Shown piece by piece: positions 41,501-51,355 of a DNA stretch of 64,000 nucleotides. The stretch is taken from contig CALHAM010000012.1 in the NCBI GenBank assembly GCA_937934275.1, positions 110,391 through 174,390 on the forward strand, in the 5' to 3' direction. Both the position numbers and the translations under genes were made by a program. The stretch comes from an uncultured Saprospiraceae bacterium (GTDB lineage Bacteria > Bacteroidota > Bacteroidia > Chitinophagales > Saprospiraceae). A model generated the notes under the pieces. It was not told the origin of the DNA. It made no database searches and was given only the letters and a program-made list of their open reading frames with translations. Each line of letters starts with the position of its first letter. Within the stretch, counting starts at the first letter, position 1.

Positions 41501-42685
41501 TCCGCGCTGAACGGCGCTCTTGTGGTGTCGAATCTCACCTTCGGCGAGTTTACGCCCTACTTGGCGCTCGACCCCGACCTATTCATCGTGGATGTAACAC
41601 CTGCGGGCAATCCCACAACAGTGGTAGGCACCTGGGGGGCTGATTTGGAAGGTGCAGAAGGCATTGCTGGCCTGGTAATGGCTACTGGCTTGCTCGGCGG
41701 CACTCCAGAAATTGATCTAGTGGTCGTGCTGCCCAACGGCTTCGTCATCGGGCTAGCGCCTCTGGCCCGCGCTCAGGTCATCCACAACTCGCCCAGCCCG
41801 ACGGTAGATGTGTACTTGGACGATGAACGCATTCTGGATGACTTTGCTTTCCGCCAGGCTACGCCGTTTGTCTTCCTGTTGGCGCGCGAGCCCTTTGCCA
41901 TCTCGGTAGCTCCGGGCAACAGTACTTCGGTGGGTCAGGCCATCTACACACTGCCTATTGATCGCCTCGAGACTGGGAAAAACTATATCATTATGGCTGC
42001 TGGCGTTGTAGGGAACTCGACCCGACCCTTCCAGTTATATGTCAATGAGAACGGTCGCCTCCAGTCCATTAGCCCGGCTACAGTGGATCTAATGCTCTTC
42101 CACGGTTCACCCGATGCGCCTGCAGTGGATGTGCAGGTGGCCGGAGGCCCTGTGGTCTTCGACGACATCGCCTTCGGTCAGTTTTCTGAGTATGTATCGG
42201 CACCCGCCGGTGATTATATCATCCAGATAACGCCGGCCAACGACAACGCAACCATTGTACAGGCGTACCGCGCCAACATATCGGCCTTGGGCGGCCAAGC
42301 AGCAGTAGTGTTTGCTTCGGGCTTCCTCAACGATACACCGGGCTTCGAGGTATGGGTAGCTTTGGCCGATGGCACTACCTTCCCGCTGCCCGTGTTCGTG
42401 CGCACCAGCGAACTCGACCAGCGCCTCACCTCGCTGCAACTGACGCCCAACCCAGCCGTTCACGAAGCTTGGATGCGCTTTGAGCTAAGCGAACCCACAC
42501 CGCTGCGCTATGCCGTACGCGACCTGACAGGGCGCTTAGTGTACGAAGGCAACCTCGGCAATTTGCCCGCAGGCCCATTTGCTCAGCGCCTCGAAGTAGG
42601 CCATCTGCCCGCGGGCATGTACCAACTCGAAGTGCGCTCCGACAACAGTGTGCAGACGCGTAAATTCATCGTACAGCGTCCGTAA
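38543..42685 (+). CDS. DUF4397 multi-repeat secreted protein with T9SS type A-like sorting domain
   Basis: Six ~212-aa units each with ARVQ(V/L)IHN..PTVDVY and VLHGSPDAPxVDV; C-terminal LQLTPNPAVHEAWMRFELSE...LPAGMYQLEVRSDNSVQTRKFIVQRP. Confidence 0.92.
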   Translation: MRSLLSLLTLVLSVNAALAQLARVQLIHNAPDPTVDVYVNGLKALDDFAFRTATDFLSLPAGVPLQVAIAPATSTSAAEAIATFDLTLESGKTYAVTASGIVGDATTPFTLIVDDEARETASAPDKVEVNVLHGSPDAPPVDVVVRTGGKIVSNLAYGGFTPYLSVAPGVYYLDIKPAGTNTIVQTFLADLTGLEGQAIRVIASGLLGGSPAFGLYAVTAGGVVVELPASPVARVQVIHNAIAPTVDVYANDALLIDDFEFRTATPFVFVPAEVDIALGIAPENSTSVDDTIAAFSVTLENGKTYVVTASGILGDLNVPFSLNINDDGREAAADPNSVDIAVLHGSPDAPAVDVDAVFVADNVIENLAYGQFTPYLSLPPAKYDLAIRAAGDPNTVAAFRADLSGLAGGAAYVFASGRLAGNPDFGLFAALPTGDVIELPLTPLARVQVIHNSPDPTVDVYADNALIIDDFAFRTATPFIDFPADRDVALGIAPASSTSAADAIATFNVNLEEGRTYIVTASGVVGDLNTPFTLIVNDDGREAAADPNSVDIAVLHGSPDAPAVDVDAVFVADNVIENLAYGQFTPYLSLPPAIYDFAVRPAGGPTAVASYRADLSGLAGGAAYVFASGRLAGNPDFGLFAALPTGDVIELPLTPTARVQVIHNSPAPTVDVYAGNSLLLKDFAFRTATPFVELPAGRDFTLGIAPAGSTSASEAIFTQDVNLPIGGTLAVMAQGVVGDPTRPFTLVIDPAARETASPNAVALSVLHGSPDAPAVDIFERLGGPVVTNLAYGAFTGYLEIPADDNYYLDVKPAGVDQIVGTYRAELGGFGGLALRVFASGFLSQTPGFGLFAALPDGNVVELRLSPVARVQLIHNSPAPTVDVYANGFLAIDNFEYLQATAFDYVPAETPIQLAVAPANSSSAGEAFYTTTATFENGKTYYLVASGTGANFTILVNDQAREEAADPSKVEFAVLHGSPDAPAVDVRSALNGALVVSNLTFGEFTPYLALDPDLFIVDVTPAGNPTTVVGTWGADLEGAEGIAGLVMATGLLGGTPEIDLVVVLPNGFVIGLAPLARAQVIHNSPSPTVDVYLDDERILDDFAFRQATPFVFLLAREPFAISVAPGNSTSVGQAIYTLPIDRLETGKNYIIMAAGVVGNSTRPFQLYVNENGRLQSISPATVDLMLFHGSPDAPAVDVQVAGGPVVFDDIAFGQFSEYVSAPAGDYIIQITPANDNATIVQAYRANISALGGQAAVVFASGFLNDTPGFEVWVALADGTTFPLPVFVRTSELDQRLTSLQLTPNPAVHEAWMRFELSEPTPLRYAVRDLTGRLVYEGNLGNLPAGPFAQRLEVGHLPAGMYQLEVRSDNSVQTRKFIVQRP
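39513..39681 (+). repeat. 169-bp direct repeat inside the DUF4397 gene, copy 1
   Basis: One mismatch (gtagatgtAgatgct vs gtagatgtGgatgct) to 40149-40317, offset 636 bp. Confidence 0.9.
40149..40317 (+). repeat. 169-bp direct repeat inside the DUF4397 gene, copy 2
   Basis: See copy 1. Confidence 0.9.
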
Positions 42686-42710
42686 AAACGCCAGCAACTG
42701 TTTTTGACAG

Positions 42711-42747
42711 TAAGGCCATTTCACCTTAGTTAAGTGAAATGGCCTTA
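42711..42747. terminator. Strong hairpin after the DUF4397 gene
   Basis: TAAGGCCATTTCAC...GTGAAATGGCCTTA. Confidence 0.75.
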
Positions 42748-43054
42748 TTTCATACAAGGCCGTCTGGAAAAAGCCTCAGGCAAATGACACAAATCCTTAG
42801 AATACGGATAGTTAATCAGAAAAAAAAGGTCAATTTTTTGATTTTTCGGCAAGATTATTGACGATTGCCCAATGCCGAAATAGCGGTAAAGACGACATCT
42901 GAAGCAGCTGCGCTCCGAATTTTTTCTATACACAGCACACACACTATCTCGCCAAAAATCAAGACAAGAAGTATGGGAGAACTGGATTTTTACGGCGAAA
43001 ACCAATTGCCCATTACTTCACTCGAGCCAAATATTTTTTAAAAAAGAGCTTCAG

Positions 43055-43285
43055 ATGTCGGAAGACTTAGAGCGCTCTTTTATCCGCTTCAAAAATCGAA
43101 GCACCCAAGACAACCGTTGCATTGATCCGTATTACGGAAAAGTTGGCCTAAAAATTCACAAAAAAGACCACCAGCCCGCTGCTAATCGGCGTCCTGCCCC
43201 TATATCGATCACCAGAAGTGAAAGCACCTGGCCGACTAGGGTGGATTTATTTCCGTATTTAGAAAGAATGTTCTGGAACCAATAG
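43055..43285 (+). CDS. Possible small orphan protein, 76 aa
   Basis: Only ORF of note in an AT-rich 700-bp gap; no family recognised. Confidence 0.25.
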   Translation: MSEDLERSFIRFKNRSTQDNRCIDPYYGKVGLKIHKKDHQPAANRRPAPISITRSESTWPTRVDLFPYLERMFWNQ

Positions 43286-43369
43286 CGCTTTTTAGAGGTG
43301 TGTCGCTCAGCCTCTCTCCACTAAAAGATTTTCCTTTAAGGGCTATGTATCGTGTTTTTCTCTTTTGTC

Positions 43370-43377
43370 TACCTTCG
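43370..43377 (+). promoter_or_regulatory. -7-like element TACCTTCG upstream of icd
   Basis: TCTACCTTCGCCGCGC, 45 nt before ATG. Confidence 0.4.
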
Positions 43378-43414
43378 CCGCGCACATTTTCCTCTGTTTA
43401 TCATCACTTGAAGA

Positions 43415-44689
43415 ATGACCATGCAAGGAACAGCCATTTCTATTCGCCGCGGCAAACTGCGAGTTCCCAACGATCCTATTATTCCTTATATTGAAGGCGA
43501 CGGCACCGGACCCGATATTTGGGCTGCCTCGGTGCGCGTTTTCGACGCTGCTGTAGCAAAAGCCTTCGGCGGCAAGAAAAAAATCATCTGGCGCGAAGTG
43601 CTTGCCGGAGAGAAAGCCTTTCAGCAAACGGGCAATTGGTTGCCTCAGGAGACGTTAGACGTCATCAGCCAATACAAGGTAGCGATCAAAGGACCACTGA
43701 CCACACCTGTAGGCGGCGGCATTCGATCGCTAAACGTAGCCCTGCGCCAAGAGCTCGACTTGTACGCCTGTGTGCGTCCGGTGCGCTGGTTTCGCGGCGT
43801 GCCCAGCCCCGTGAAGCAGCCTGCCTTGGTAGATATGGTCATTTTCCGGGAAAATACGGAAGACATCTACGCCGGTATTGAGTACTTACAAGGCACGCCC
43901 GATTGCCAAAAAATGCTGAACTTCTTGCAAAACGAAATGGGCGTCAGGAAGATACGCTTTCCCAATACCTCCTCCTTTGGCATCAAGCCCGTCTCAGTCG
44001 AAGGCACGGAGCGCCTGGTGCGCGCCGCCATCGAGTATGCGCTCAAGTACAAGCGCAAATCGGTAACCTTGGTGCACAAAGGCAACATCATGAAGTTCAC
44101 TGAGGGCAAGTTTAAAGATTGGGGCTATGCGCTGGCCGAGCGTGAATATGCCGACCGCGTGTTTACTTGGGCGCAATACGACCGCATCAAAGCCGCCTCC
44201 GGCGAAGCAGCTGCCAACCAAGCCCAAGACGAAGCCCTGGCCGCTGGCAAACTCATTGTCAAGGACGTCATTGCCGATGCCTTCCTGCAGCAAATCCTCT
44301 TGCGCCCGGCCGAATATGATGTCATTGCTACGCTTAACCTCAACGGCGACTACATCTCAGATGCCCTAGCCGCCCAAGTAGGCGGCATCGGTATTGCTCC
44401 AGGCGCCAACATTAACTACATTACTGGTCACGCCATTTTTGAGGCCACACACGGCACAGCACCCAAGTACGCCGGCAAAGACATGGTCAATCCTTCGTCG
44501 GTCATCCTCTCTGGTGTCATGATGCTCGAATACCTAGGCTGGACGAAGGCCGCCAAACTCATCATTAAAGGCCTAGAGCGCGCTATCCGCAGCAAGCGCG
44601 TTACCTACGACTTCGAGCGCCTCATGAAAGGCGCCACACGGCTCAAGTGCTCAGAGTTTGGGAGCGAGATCATCAAAAACATGGGATAG
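43415..44689 (+). CDS. icd: NADP-type isocitrate dehydrogenase
   Basis: [60 protein letters not shown] (KY as in NADP enzymes). Confidence 0.95.
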   Translation: MTMQGTAISIRRGKLRVPNDPIIPYIEGDGTGPDIWAASVRVFDAAVAKAFGGKKKIIWREVLAGEKAFQQTGNWLPQETLDVISQYKVAIKGPLTTPVGGGIRSLNVALRQELDLYACVRPVRWFRGVPSPVKQPALVDMVIFRENTEDIYAGIEYLQGTPDCQKMLNFLQNEMGVRKIRFPNTSSFGIKPVSVEGTERLVRAAIEYALKYKRKSVTLVHKGNIMKFTEGKFKDWGYALAEREYADRVFTWAQYDRIKAASGEAAANQAQDEALAAGKLIVKDVIADAFLQQILLRPAEYDVIATLNLNGDYISDALAAQVGGIGIAPGANINYITGHAIFEATHGTAPKYAGKDMVNPSSVILSGVMMLEYLGWTKAAKLIIKGLERAIRSKRVTYDFERLMKGATRLKCSEFGSEIIKNMG

Positions 44690-44847
44690 AGTGGAGGTAG
44701 CGCCCTCTACCCCAAGGTCGGAGGGAGCCTCATAGATAGATGGCGTTAATGCCCGCAAGTTCCCTAAGCATTAGGAAAAGTGCAAAGTAGGCTGTGAGTA
44801 CACCTATGGCCTCAGAGGGAGCAGCGCAAAGAACCCTACGAGAGGAA

Positions 44848-45732
44848 CTACTCATAGTCCAGTACGACATATACCGGCAGGTGGTCCGACGGATAGCGGC
44901 AATTTTTGGAGTCGCTTAGCACTGCATACTTGCGCGTGCGCAATTCGCCAGTAGTCAAAATGTAGTCGATGCGCAGTTCCACGGGTTCATGGAAGCGGAA
45001 GCCGTTGAAAGTACCCTCTGGCCCGAAGGGTGGCTCTTGACTGCGGGTGCGCGTATCATAAAGGTCGCGCAATAGGATTTGCACGGGTTCTGTATTGGGG
45101 CCGGCGTTGAGGTCGCCCATGACGATGGCAGGGTGGGTGGAGCGATTCATTTCCCACAGGCGCATAAGCAGCAGTGAGGCCGACTGGCGCCTTGCTTCAC
45201 GTCCGATGTGGTCGAAGTGCGTATTGAATACCCACAAGCGACGCCGGGCGACGGTATCTTCCAGCAATGCCCAAGTGCAGATACGCGGCAGGGCAGCATC
45301 CCAACCTTTCGACACCTGCTCTGGCGTAGGCGACAGCCAAAAGGTGCCGCTCTTTTCTACTCGGAAGCGGCTTTTGCGGTAAAAGAGGGCTGAATACTCA
45401 CCGGCTTCGCGTCCATCGTCGCGCCCTAAGCCCACCCAAGCGTACTGAGGCAGCTGCTCCTGCAAAAAATCCAGCTGCTGCTTGAGCGCCTCTTGTACGC
45501 CAAACATATCGGGCGCATAAAAGCGCAACTGACTGGCCAGCCAATGACGCCGCTCCGACCAGGCGTTCTCGCCGTCGGCGGGGTTGTCGTAGCGAATGTT
45601 GTAGGTAAGCACGGAAAAAGGCTGTGCGCTTGCTGCTGCACAGACCCACAGCAGGCTAATCAGCACCCAAAATTTTCGATCCCTGCGCATAGAGGCCTCA
45701 AATAAAAGCATGAACGCTCCAACGCCGCTCAC
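44848..45732 (-). CDS. Endonuclease/exonuclease/phosphatase family protein, secreted
   Basis: FSVLTYNIRYDNPADGENAWSERR; MFGVQEALKQQLDFL; GDLNAGPNTEPV; SDHLPVYVVLDYE. Confidence 0.9.
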   Translation of the reverse strand: MSGVGAFMLLFEASMRRDRKFWVLISLLWVCAAASAQPFSVLTYNIRYDNPADGENAWSERRHWLASQLRFYAPDMFGVQEALKQQLDFLQEQLPQYAWVGLGRDDGREAGEYSALFYRKSRFRVEKSGTFWLSPTPEQVSKGWDAALPRICTWALLEDTVARRRLWVFNTHFDHIGREARRQSASLLLMRLWEMNRSTHPAIVMGDLNAGPNTEPVQILLRDLYDTRTRSQEPPFGPEGTFNGFRFHEPVELRIDYILTTGELRTRKYAVLSDSKNCRYPSDHLPVYVVLDYE

Positions 45733-45755
45733 ATCCTACTCCACTGCCCCTAAAA

Positions 45756-45800
45756 AAACAGGGCGGCTCTTATGACGTGGAAGAAAGAGCCGCCCTGTTT
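45756..45800 (-). terminator. Terminator of secDF
   Basis: Perfect 16-bp stem AAACAGGGCGGCTCTT...AAGAGCCGCCCTGTTT with U-run on the minus strand. Confidence 0.88.
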
Positions 45801-45833
45801 AGACAAAGCACCGGTACCCTCTTAGGCAGTAGG

Positions 45834-48800
45834 TCAAACTTTAACTTTCTTCGCCGCAACTTTGGCGGCTGTGGGTTTGTCTTCCGCCACTTTACCGCTC
45901 AAAATGCGCTCTCTTGTCAGATCTACCACCAGCGAAGAGGCGACAAAGACCGACGAATAGGTACCAAACAAGATCCCTACCGACATACCAAAAGCGAAGC
46001 CCTTGGTGGCATCGCCGCCAAAGAGAAAGAGCACTAAGGCAGCGACCAGGGTAGTACCCGAAGTAATGAGGGTGCGGCTTAAGGTTGTGTTGATGGCCAT
46101 GTTGAACACTTCTTCCTTAGGCCGCCCAATGTAAGTATTGATAAATTCGCGAATTCGGTCGTATACAATGACCGTATCGTTCACCGAGTAACCGATGACA
46201 GTCAGGATACAAGCGATGATAGCCTGGTCAATTTCCAGCGAAAAAGGTACAATGCCGTGCAGCAGAGTGAAGAATGTCAGCAGGATGAGCACATCGTGGA
46301 ACAGAGCGAGCACGGCACCCAGCGAAAACTGCCAGCGGCGGAAACGCAGAAGCAGATAAAGGAAAATGAGCGATAAGGCCCAAAAAGTAGCGGAGAACGA
46401 AGAGTCTCGAATGTCGTCAGCCACGGTGGGGCTTACCTGGCTCGATGAAAGGATGTGAGTGCCAGAGCCTGCCGTGCTTTTGAAGTTTTCAAGGTCGCCC
46501 GTGCTATAACCAGCAGCAGAGAGGCCTTCATACAGTTTGGCCATGACCTTATCCATCACATCGGGGCTAGTGTCGTCAATGAGGTACGAAGTCGTAATGT
46601 TGTAGGTGTTTTCAGTGCTGATCACCTTGACCACTGGATTGCCGCCAAGGGCTTGAGAGAGGGCCGGGCGTAGTTTTTCTAACGAAACCGGCTGGTCAAA
46701 GGTAACGTTGAAAGAATAGCCGCCTTTGAAGTCCACCCCCAATTCAAAACCGCGCGCAAAGAAAGAGGCAATACCGATGAGGATGATGGCACTTGAAAAA
46801 AGGTAGGCGTATTTGCGCTTGCCGATCCAATCTACATTAACACCAACAAGCCAATTGGCTGACCACGGGTAGCTGTAAGTCATCTCCTTGCCGCGCTCAA
46901 GCCACCACTCTGTCATAAGCCGGCTCACAAGCACAGCAGTGAACATAGTGCTAAAGATACCCACCATAAGCACGGTACCAAAGCCTTTTATGGGGCCTAA
47001 GCCAAAGTAGATGAGTACGAAAGCCGTCAGCAGCGTAGTCACGTTAGCATCAATGATGGCCGGCAGGGCGCGGCTGAAGCCTGTGGCGATGGCTTTAATG
47101 CCCTCCACACCACTTCGGATTTCCTCGCGAATACGCTCGTAAATAATCACATTGGCATCCACAGCGGTAGCCAGCGTCAGTACGATACCGGCGATGCCCG
47201 GCAGGGTCAGCACTGTGCCCATGGACGCTAGCGTACCGATGATGAAGAACAAGTTGGCCAACAAGGCAATGACGGCAACAACACCGCCGCGAGCGTAGTA
47301 AGCGATCATGAAGGCGCACAACAGCAACACCGACAAGACCATGGCGACAAGCGACTTGCGAATATTATCGGCGCCCAGCGAAGGGCCTACCTGGCTTTCC
47401 TGTACGATGCGCGTGCCAGCAGGCAGTTTACCTACTTCGAGGATGTTAGCCAGGTCTTTGGCTTCCTCAAGCGTGAAACCGCCTGTAATAGACGAGTTAC
47501 CTCCCTCAATGGGGTTAATGACGCGCGGAGCGCTAACGACCTCATCGTCAAGAACGATAGCGATTTCGCGGTTGCCGCCCTCGTAGGCTTGGCGCGTCAT
47601 TTCAGCCCAAATGCGGGCACCCTCGTTGTTCATCGAGAGGCTTACGGTTACCTCTCCAGTATTGGGGTCGGGCTGTTCGCTGGCGCGCGTAACCACACTG
47701 CCGTCCAAGCGAGGCTTATCTTGATTGCGCCACTTCTTGAGAGCATATAACTCGTATTTGTTGGCCACTGAAGAGTTACCGCTGCGCTCCGGAACGGGTT
47801 TTAGGCTCCAGCGAAACATCAGGTCGGCCGGGAACAGGGCGCGAACGTCGGGGCGCTCCAACATCTCCGAAATGGCCTTCATCTTGTTTTTGTCGGCATA
47901 TCCGATAACAACGCTGCGCGGGTCGTTGGCAAGCGTCAACATACGCAGCAGTGGGCCATCGCCTTGCGACTCAACGGGCCTATCTACGATTTTCATTTCA
48001 GGGGTAGCCGACGAGTCGGGCCGACCATCGGGGCCAGTCGGATAAACATAGAGGGTGTCTCTGATGGTCACCAACAAGCTAGTATCGCCAGCCAAGAGCG
48101 CTTTTAGGCGATTATCGGCGTTCTCAAGTGCCTTCGGGATGTTCTCATCGCCAAAGCGATAAGTATCCCAAAACTCCAGTTTAGCGCTCTTTTGCAGCAT
48201 GTTGCGCGCGCGCTGAGGGTTGTCAATGCCCGGCAGCTCCACCAAAATGAGGTCGCGGGCAGCATCGAGGCTGACGTTGGGCTGCACCACCCCCAACTTG
48301 TCGATCCGCTGTTTGAGGCGCTTGTAAGTCTCGCCTACCGTAGTGTTAGCCAATTCCCTGACGACACGGATCACTTCCGCATCGGGCGACTCGAAATTGA
48401 TCTGCCCGCGTAGTGTCTCGTTTCGAGCAAAAATGGAGGCCAGCGACTTACCCCCGCTCACTTCTTTCCAGGCATTGGCAAACAGGGTGATGAAGTCCGC
48501 CTGCTGTGTTTTCTGCTGATTTGCCGCCTTTTCCAAAGCTTCTAGAAAAGCCGGATCGGTGCTGTTACCCGATAGGTTTCTGACAAAGTCTTTGAGGTCC
48601 ACCTGAAGCAACACGCTCATACCGCCCTTGAGGTCGAGGCCCAGAGCCAGTTGGCTCTTTTTGAGGTCGGCATAAGTGAACTTTTTAATCAGCGGGATGG
48701 AAAAGACCGTCTCGCTCGACAGCGAGTCTAAATAAGCGCTGTAATAAGTGCGCCAAGAGACCGATGGGTTTTGCGCGTGGCGCTCTTCGGCGTAGCGAGC

Positions 48801-48905
48801 AGCAGCGCTTTCAATGTTGCTGGTCGGTATGACGAGCAAATACTGGTACAGGCAAACCACCGTCAGCGCAATGAGGAAGAAGCGTACGACACCTTTAATC
48901 TGCAT
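45834..48905 (-). CDS. secDF: Protein translocase subunit SecDF (fused)
   Basis: LGLDLKGGMSVLLQVDL; FELGVDFKGGYSFNVTF; two SecD/SecF halves; ATG at 48905. Confidence 0.95.
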   Translation of the reverse strand: MQIKGVVRFFLIALTVVCLYQYLLVIPTSNIESAAARYAEERHAQNPSVSWRTYYSAYLDSLSSETVFSIPLIKKFTYADLKKSQLALGLDLKGGMSVLLQVDLKDFVRNLSGNSTDPAFLEALEKAANQQKTQQADFITLFANAWKEVSGGKSLASIFARNETLRGQINFESPDAEVIRVVRELANTTVGETYKRLKQRIDKLGVVQPNVSLDAARDLILVELPGIDNPQRARNMLQKSAKLEFWDTYRFGDENIPKALENADNRLKALLAGDTSLLVTIRDTLYVYPTGPDGRPDSSATPEMKIVDRPVESQGDGPLLRMLTLANDPRSVVIGYADKNKMKAISEMLERPDVRALFPADLMFRWSLKPVPERSGNSSVANKYELYALKKWRNQDKPRLDGSVVTRASEQPDPNTGEVTVSLSMNNEGARIWAEMTRQAYEGGNREIAIVLDDEVVSAPRVINPIEGGNSSITGGFTLEEAKDLANILEVGKLPAGTRIVQESQVGPSLGADNIRKSLVAMVLSVLLLCAFMIAYYARGGVVAVIALLANLFFIIGTLASMGTVLTLPGIAGIVLTLATAVDANVIIYERIREEIRSGVEGIKAIATGFSRALPAIIDANVTTLLTAFVLIYFGLGPIKGFGTVLMVGIFSTMFTAVLVSRLMTEWWLERGKEMTYSYPWSANWLVGVNVDWIGKRKYAYLFSSAIILIGIASFFARGFELGVDFKGGYSFNVTFDQPVSLEKLRPALSQALGGNPVVKVISTENTYNITTSYLIDDTSPDVMDKVMAKLYEGLSAAGYSTGDLENFKSTAGSGTHILSSSQVSPTVADDIRDSSFSATFWALSLIFLYLLLRFRRWQFSLGAVLALFHDVLILLTFFTLLHGIVPFSLEIDQAIIACILTVIGYSVNDTVIVYDRIREFINTYIGRPKEEVFNMAINTTLSRTLITSGTTLVAALVLFLFGGDATKGFAFGMSVGILFGTYSSVFVASSLVVDLTRERILSGKVAEDKPTAAKVAAKKVKV

Positions 48906-48954
48906 ACCGTATGATTCAAGTGAGAAGAAATGAGCGGGTTCGAAAAAAAGTGCG

Positions 48955-48962
48955 CAAATATA
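48955..48962 (-). promoter_or_regulatory. Bacteroidota -7 element TATATTTG upstream of secDF
   Basis: Exact TAnnTTTG, about 50 nt before ATG, T-rich stretch about 21 nt upstream. Confidence 0.6.
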
Positions 48963-48994
48963 GGTAGTTGGCGCAACGTGTGCTAAAAATGAAA

Positions 48995-49030
48995 AAACGC
49001 ACGCCCTCAACTTGCGCAAGGCGTGCGTTT
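48995..49030 (-). terminator. Terminator after crtZ-like gene
   Basis: AAACGCACGCC...GGCGTGCGTTT, perfect 11-bp stem. Confidence 0.75.
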
Positions 49031-49074
49031 CAAGGGAAGGGGCAACTCAATGTTTGAGCCTCCTTCTGTGCTTC

Positions 49075-49548
49075 CTATCGGATGACATTGCGCTTTTTAA
49101 AGTATTTCAAGGGCACAATGAGCAGTCCGAACGATTCGCAACCGTCCTTGGTAGTCTTAGCGTGATGGGCTCCGTGTGCCCGCAAGATGGCGCGCGAATA
49201 CCAACCGTCGAGCTGACGAAACCACTTAAAGCGCTGATGGATGTAAACGTCGTGGATAAGGAAGTACGTCAGGCCGTATAGCGAGATACCCACTCCGACG
49301 AATATTGCCCAGGTGTGTTCTGTCAGCCCTCCGATGAGGTAAAAGATCATGCTTGGGATGGCAAAGACCAAAAAGAAGCGATCGTTTTTCTCAAAAAAGC
49401 CATGCTTTTCGTGGCGCGGCTTGTGATGGTCCTCGTGCCAGCTCCACAACAAGCCGTGCATCAAATATTTGTGGGTAAACCACGCCATAAATTCCATTCC
49501 CAAATAAGCGCCCAGAGTGATGAGCAGGTAGAGCAGCCAATCAGCCAT
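49075..49548 (-). CDS. Beta-carotene hydroxylase / sterol desaturase family (CrtZ-like)
   Basis: EFMAWFTHKYLMHGLLWSWHEDHHKPRH; HDVYIHQRF; HGAHHAKTTKDGCESFGLL; ATG at 49548. Confidence 0.88.
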   Translation of the reverse strand: MADWLLYLLITLGAYLGMEFMAWFTHKYLMHGLLWSWHEDHHKPRHEKHGFFEKNDRFFLVFAIPSMIFYLIGGLTEHTWAIFVGVGISLYGLTYFLIHDVYIHQRFKWFRQLDGWYSRAILRAHGAHHAKTTKDGCESFGLLIVPLKYFKKRNVIR

Positions 49549-49666
49549 ACTTTTCTCTTTTTTTGATAACAAAAACCTGTGAACGGCAAAACGCCTTTTC
49601 AGCGGCAAAGTTCGCAAAATAGCGGCTAAACTTATTCGACATCAGTGCATGCGAGTGGCGAAGCAG

Positions 49667-50716
49667 TTACGGCTCTAGGCGCAATTTTTCCTGCGTTGGC
49701 GCCTCCACGCGAATGGGTTCGGGATGCAGCGGCTGGCCGTCGAGCACCTGTTCGTACAGACGCAGATACGCCTGCGTCATACGCTGAGCTGAGAAATGCT
49801 CACGTACGTATTGGTGGCAGCGCTCCGAAGAGAAGGTGTCGGCACCGTTGCGAATAGCGTCTACCAGTTCGCTCAGTCGGACAGACAGACAGCCAAAGTC
49901 GGAAAAGCATCCGTCTACTTTGCCCGTCCATTCACCTCCATGCGAGTTCGTTTTACCACAGATGATTTCAGGAAGTGCCCCAAAAGGTGTTCCAAAGACC
50001 GGACAGCCCAAGTAGAGACTCTCCACAGCGGGCAAGCCAAAAGGCTCGTGCCAGAGCACTGGGAAGATGAGGCCGCGCGAGCCGTTAATAAGGGTGTTGC
50101 GCCCTTGGCGATGCATTAGGGTGTGAAAACGAGCGTGTGAACTTAGCGTCAGGCGCGGGGTAGGCATCAGCTCGAAGCGACGGCTTCCGATAATGTGCAC
50201 GGGCACGCCGGCACGCGAGGCAATAGCGATAGCCTCGCGAGTGCTACGACCGGGCAGCTCGGCCTCGGCCAAGAAGTGAAAGTAGGTGCGTGGCCAGTCG
50301 GTCAGCATTTCGCCGTAGTCGCGAAAATCTAGCCCAGGGTACACGTACACCCGACCGCCATGGCGCGCTGCATGGCTAGCTGAGAGAAACACCGTGTTGG
50401 CGGGCAGTTGGCAGGGCTTGGTGGCGTTTTCGAAGTAGGTGATGAGGTGCGGCCTGTCCATACCCTCTAGCCATAGCGACGCAGGAGGGTGAAAGAAGTG
50501 AACTATCGCCACGTCGGCGGGCAGCTGTTGGGCTATTGCCTTCCTGCGCTGCAAGGCGAACACAGGGGCGTGTTTGCACGAAGAGCCTTCGCGCGCTAAC
50601 ACAACTACTTTGTGGCCGGCTTCTACCAACTGACGACTATGCCACCAAAAAATGCGCTCGCTTTCACCGTACTTGGGCGTGGGAATGATGCTATCGATAA
50701 CGAGGGCAATGTTCAT
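49667..50716 (-). CDS. Glycosyltransferase (GT-B, family 4-like)
   Basis: MNIALVIDSIIPTPKYGESERIFWWHSRQLVEAGHKVVVLARE; GLIFPVLWHEPFGLPAVESLYLGCPVFGTPFGALPE. Confidence 0.85.
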   Translation of the reverse strand: MNIALVIDSIIPTPKYGESERIFWWHSRQLVEAGHKVVVLAREGSSCKHAPVFALQRRKAIAQQLPADVAIVHFFHPPASLWLEGMDRPHLITYFENATKPCQLPANTVFLSASHAARHGGRVYVYPGLDFRDYGEMLTDWPRTYFHFLAEAELPGRSTREAIAIASRAGVPVHIIGSRRFELMPTPRLTLSSHARFHTLMHRQGRNTLINGSRGLIFPVLWHEPFGLPAVESLYLGCPVFGTPFGALPEIICGKTNSHGGEWTGKVDGCFSDFGCLSVRLSELVDAIRNGADTFSSERCHQYVREHFSAQRMTQAYLRLYEQVLDGQPLHPEPIRVEAPTQEKLRLEP

Positions 50717-51077
50717 GTCTTTGCGGGCCGGATGGCTATCCTTGAGAGTATACCAGGCGTTAGTCGAAGAAACACAGGCAGCAAATGTGGATAAAAAAAT
50801 ACATACTCCTCGGGCTTTGTCCATCCTTGAAACGGGAATTTTCGCCCAGCATGCCCGTTTTGTCACTCGGAAGCCTCTCAAAAACAGAAGCCACCCGTTT
50901 TCTTGACCATTCTCCAATGGCACAACGAGTTTTATAGGTTACATTTGCTGCATGGTGTCGTTTTCGAAAGAAGGCTTTTGGGTACGCCTGTTGTTGGCCT
51001 GTTTGCTTTGCGCTGCTGCAATAGGCGTGCTTGTCTTGTTTTTGCGCATTTGTTCACTCACCTAAACGCTTCGATCT

Positions 51078-51296
51078 ATGAAAAAGAACATGGGCAATCT
51101 CGACCGCATCCTCCGCGTAGTCATCGCCGCAGTGGCGGCAGTGCTGTTTTTTACCAACACCCTGACGGGCACCCTCGGTACGGTAGCCTTGGTGGTCGCC
51201 GTCATCTTCCTGCTCACCAGTGCTGTGGGCTTCTGCCCGCTCTATCGGTTGGTAGGGCTTTCTACGTGTCCGACATCGCCCTCTAAACAGGCCTAA
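51078..51296 (+). CDS. DUF2892 (YgaP-TM-like) small membrane protein
   Basis: NMGNLDRILRVVIAAVAAVLFF...TSAVGFCPLYRLVGLSTC. Confidence 0.88.
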   Translation: MKKNMGNLDRILRVVIAAVAAVLFFTNTLTGTLGTVALVVAVIFLLTSAVGFCPLYRLVGLSTCPTSPSKQA

Positions 51297-51319
51297 GAAG
51301 TGCCGATGGACAAAAGTCT

Positions 51320-51355
51320 CTGCGCTGGCGACCCCTAAATGGATTGCCAGCGCAG
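51320..51355 (+). terminator. Terminator after DUF2892 gene
   Basis: CTGCGCTGGC...GCCAGCGCAG followed by TATTTTTT. Confidence 0.82.

Noticed and set aside
45834-48905. SecD-SecF fusion as novel architecture
   Set aside because: SecDF fusion is common in Bacteroidota and some other phyla
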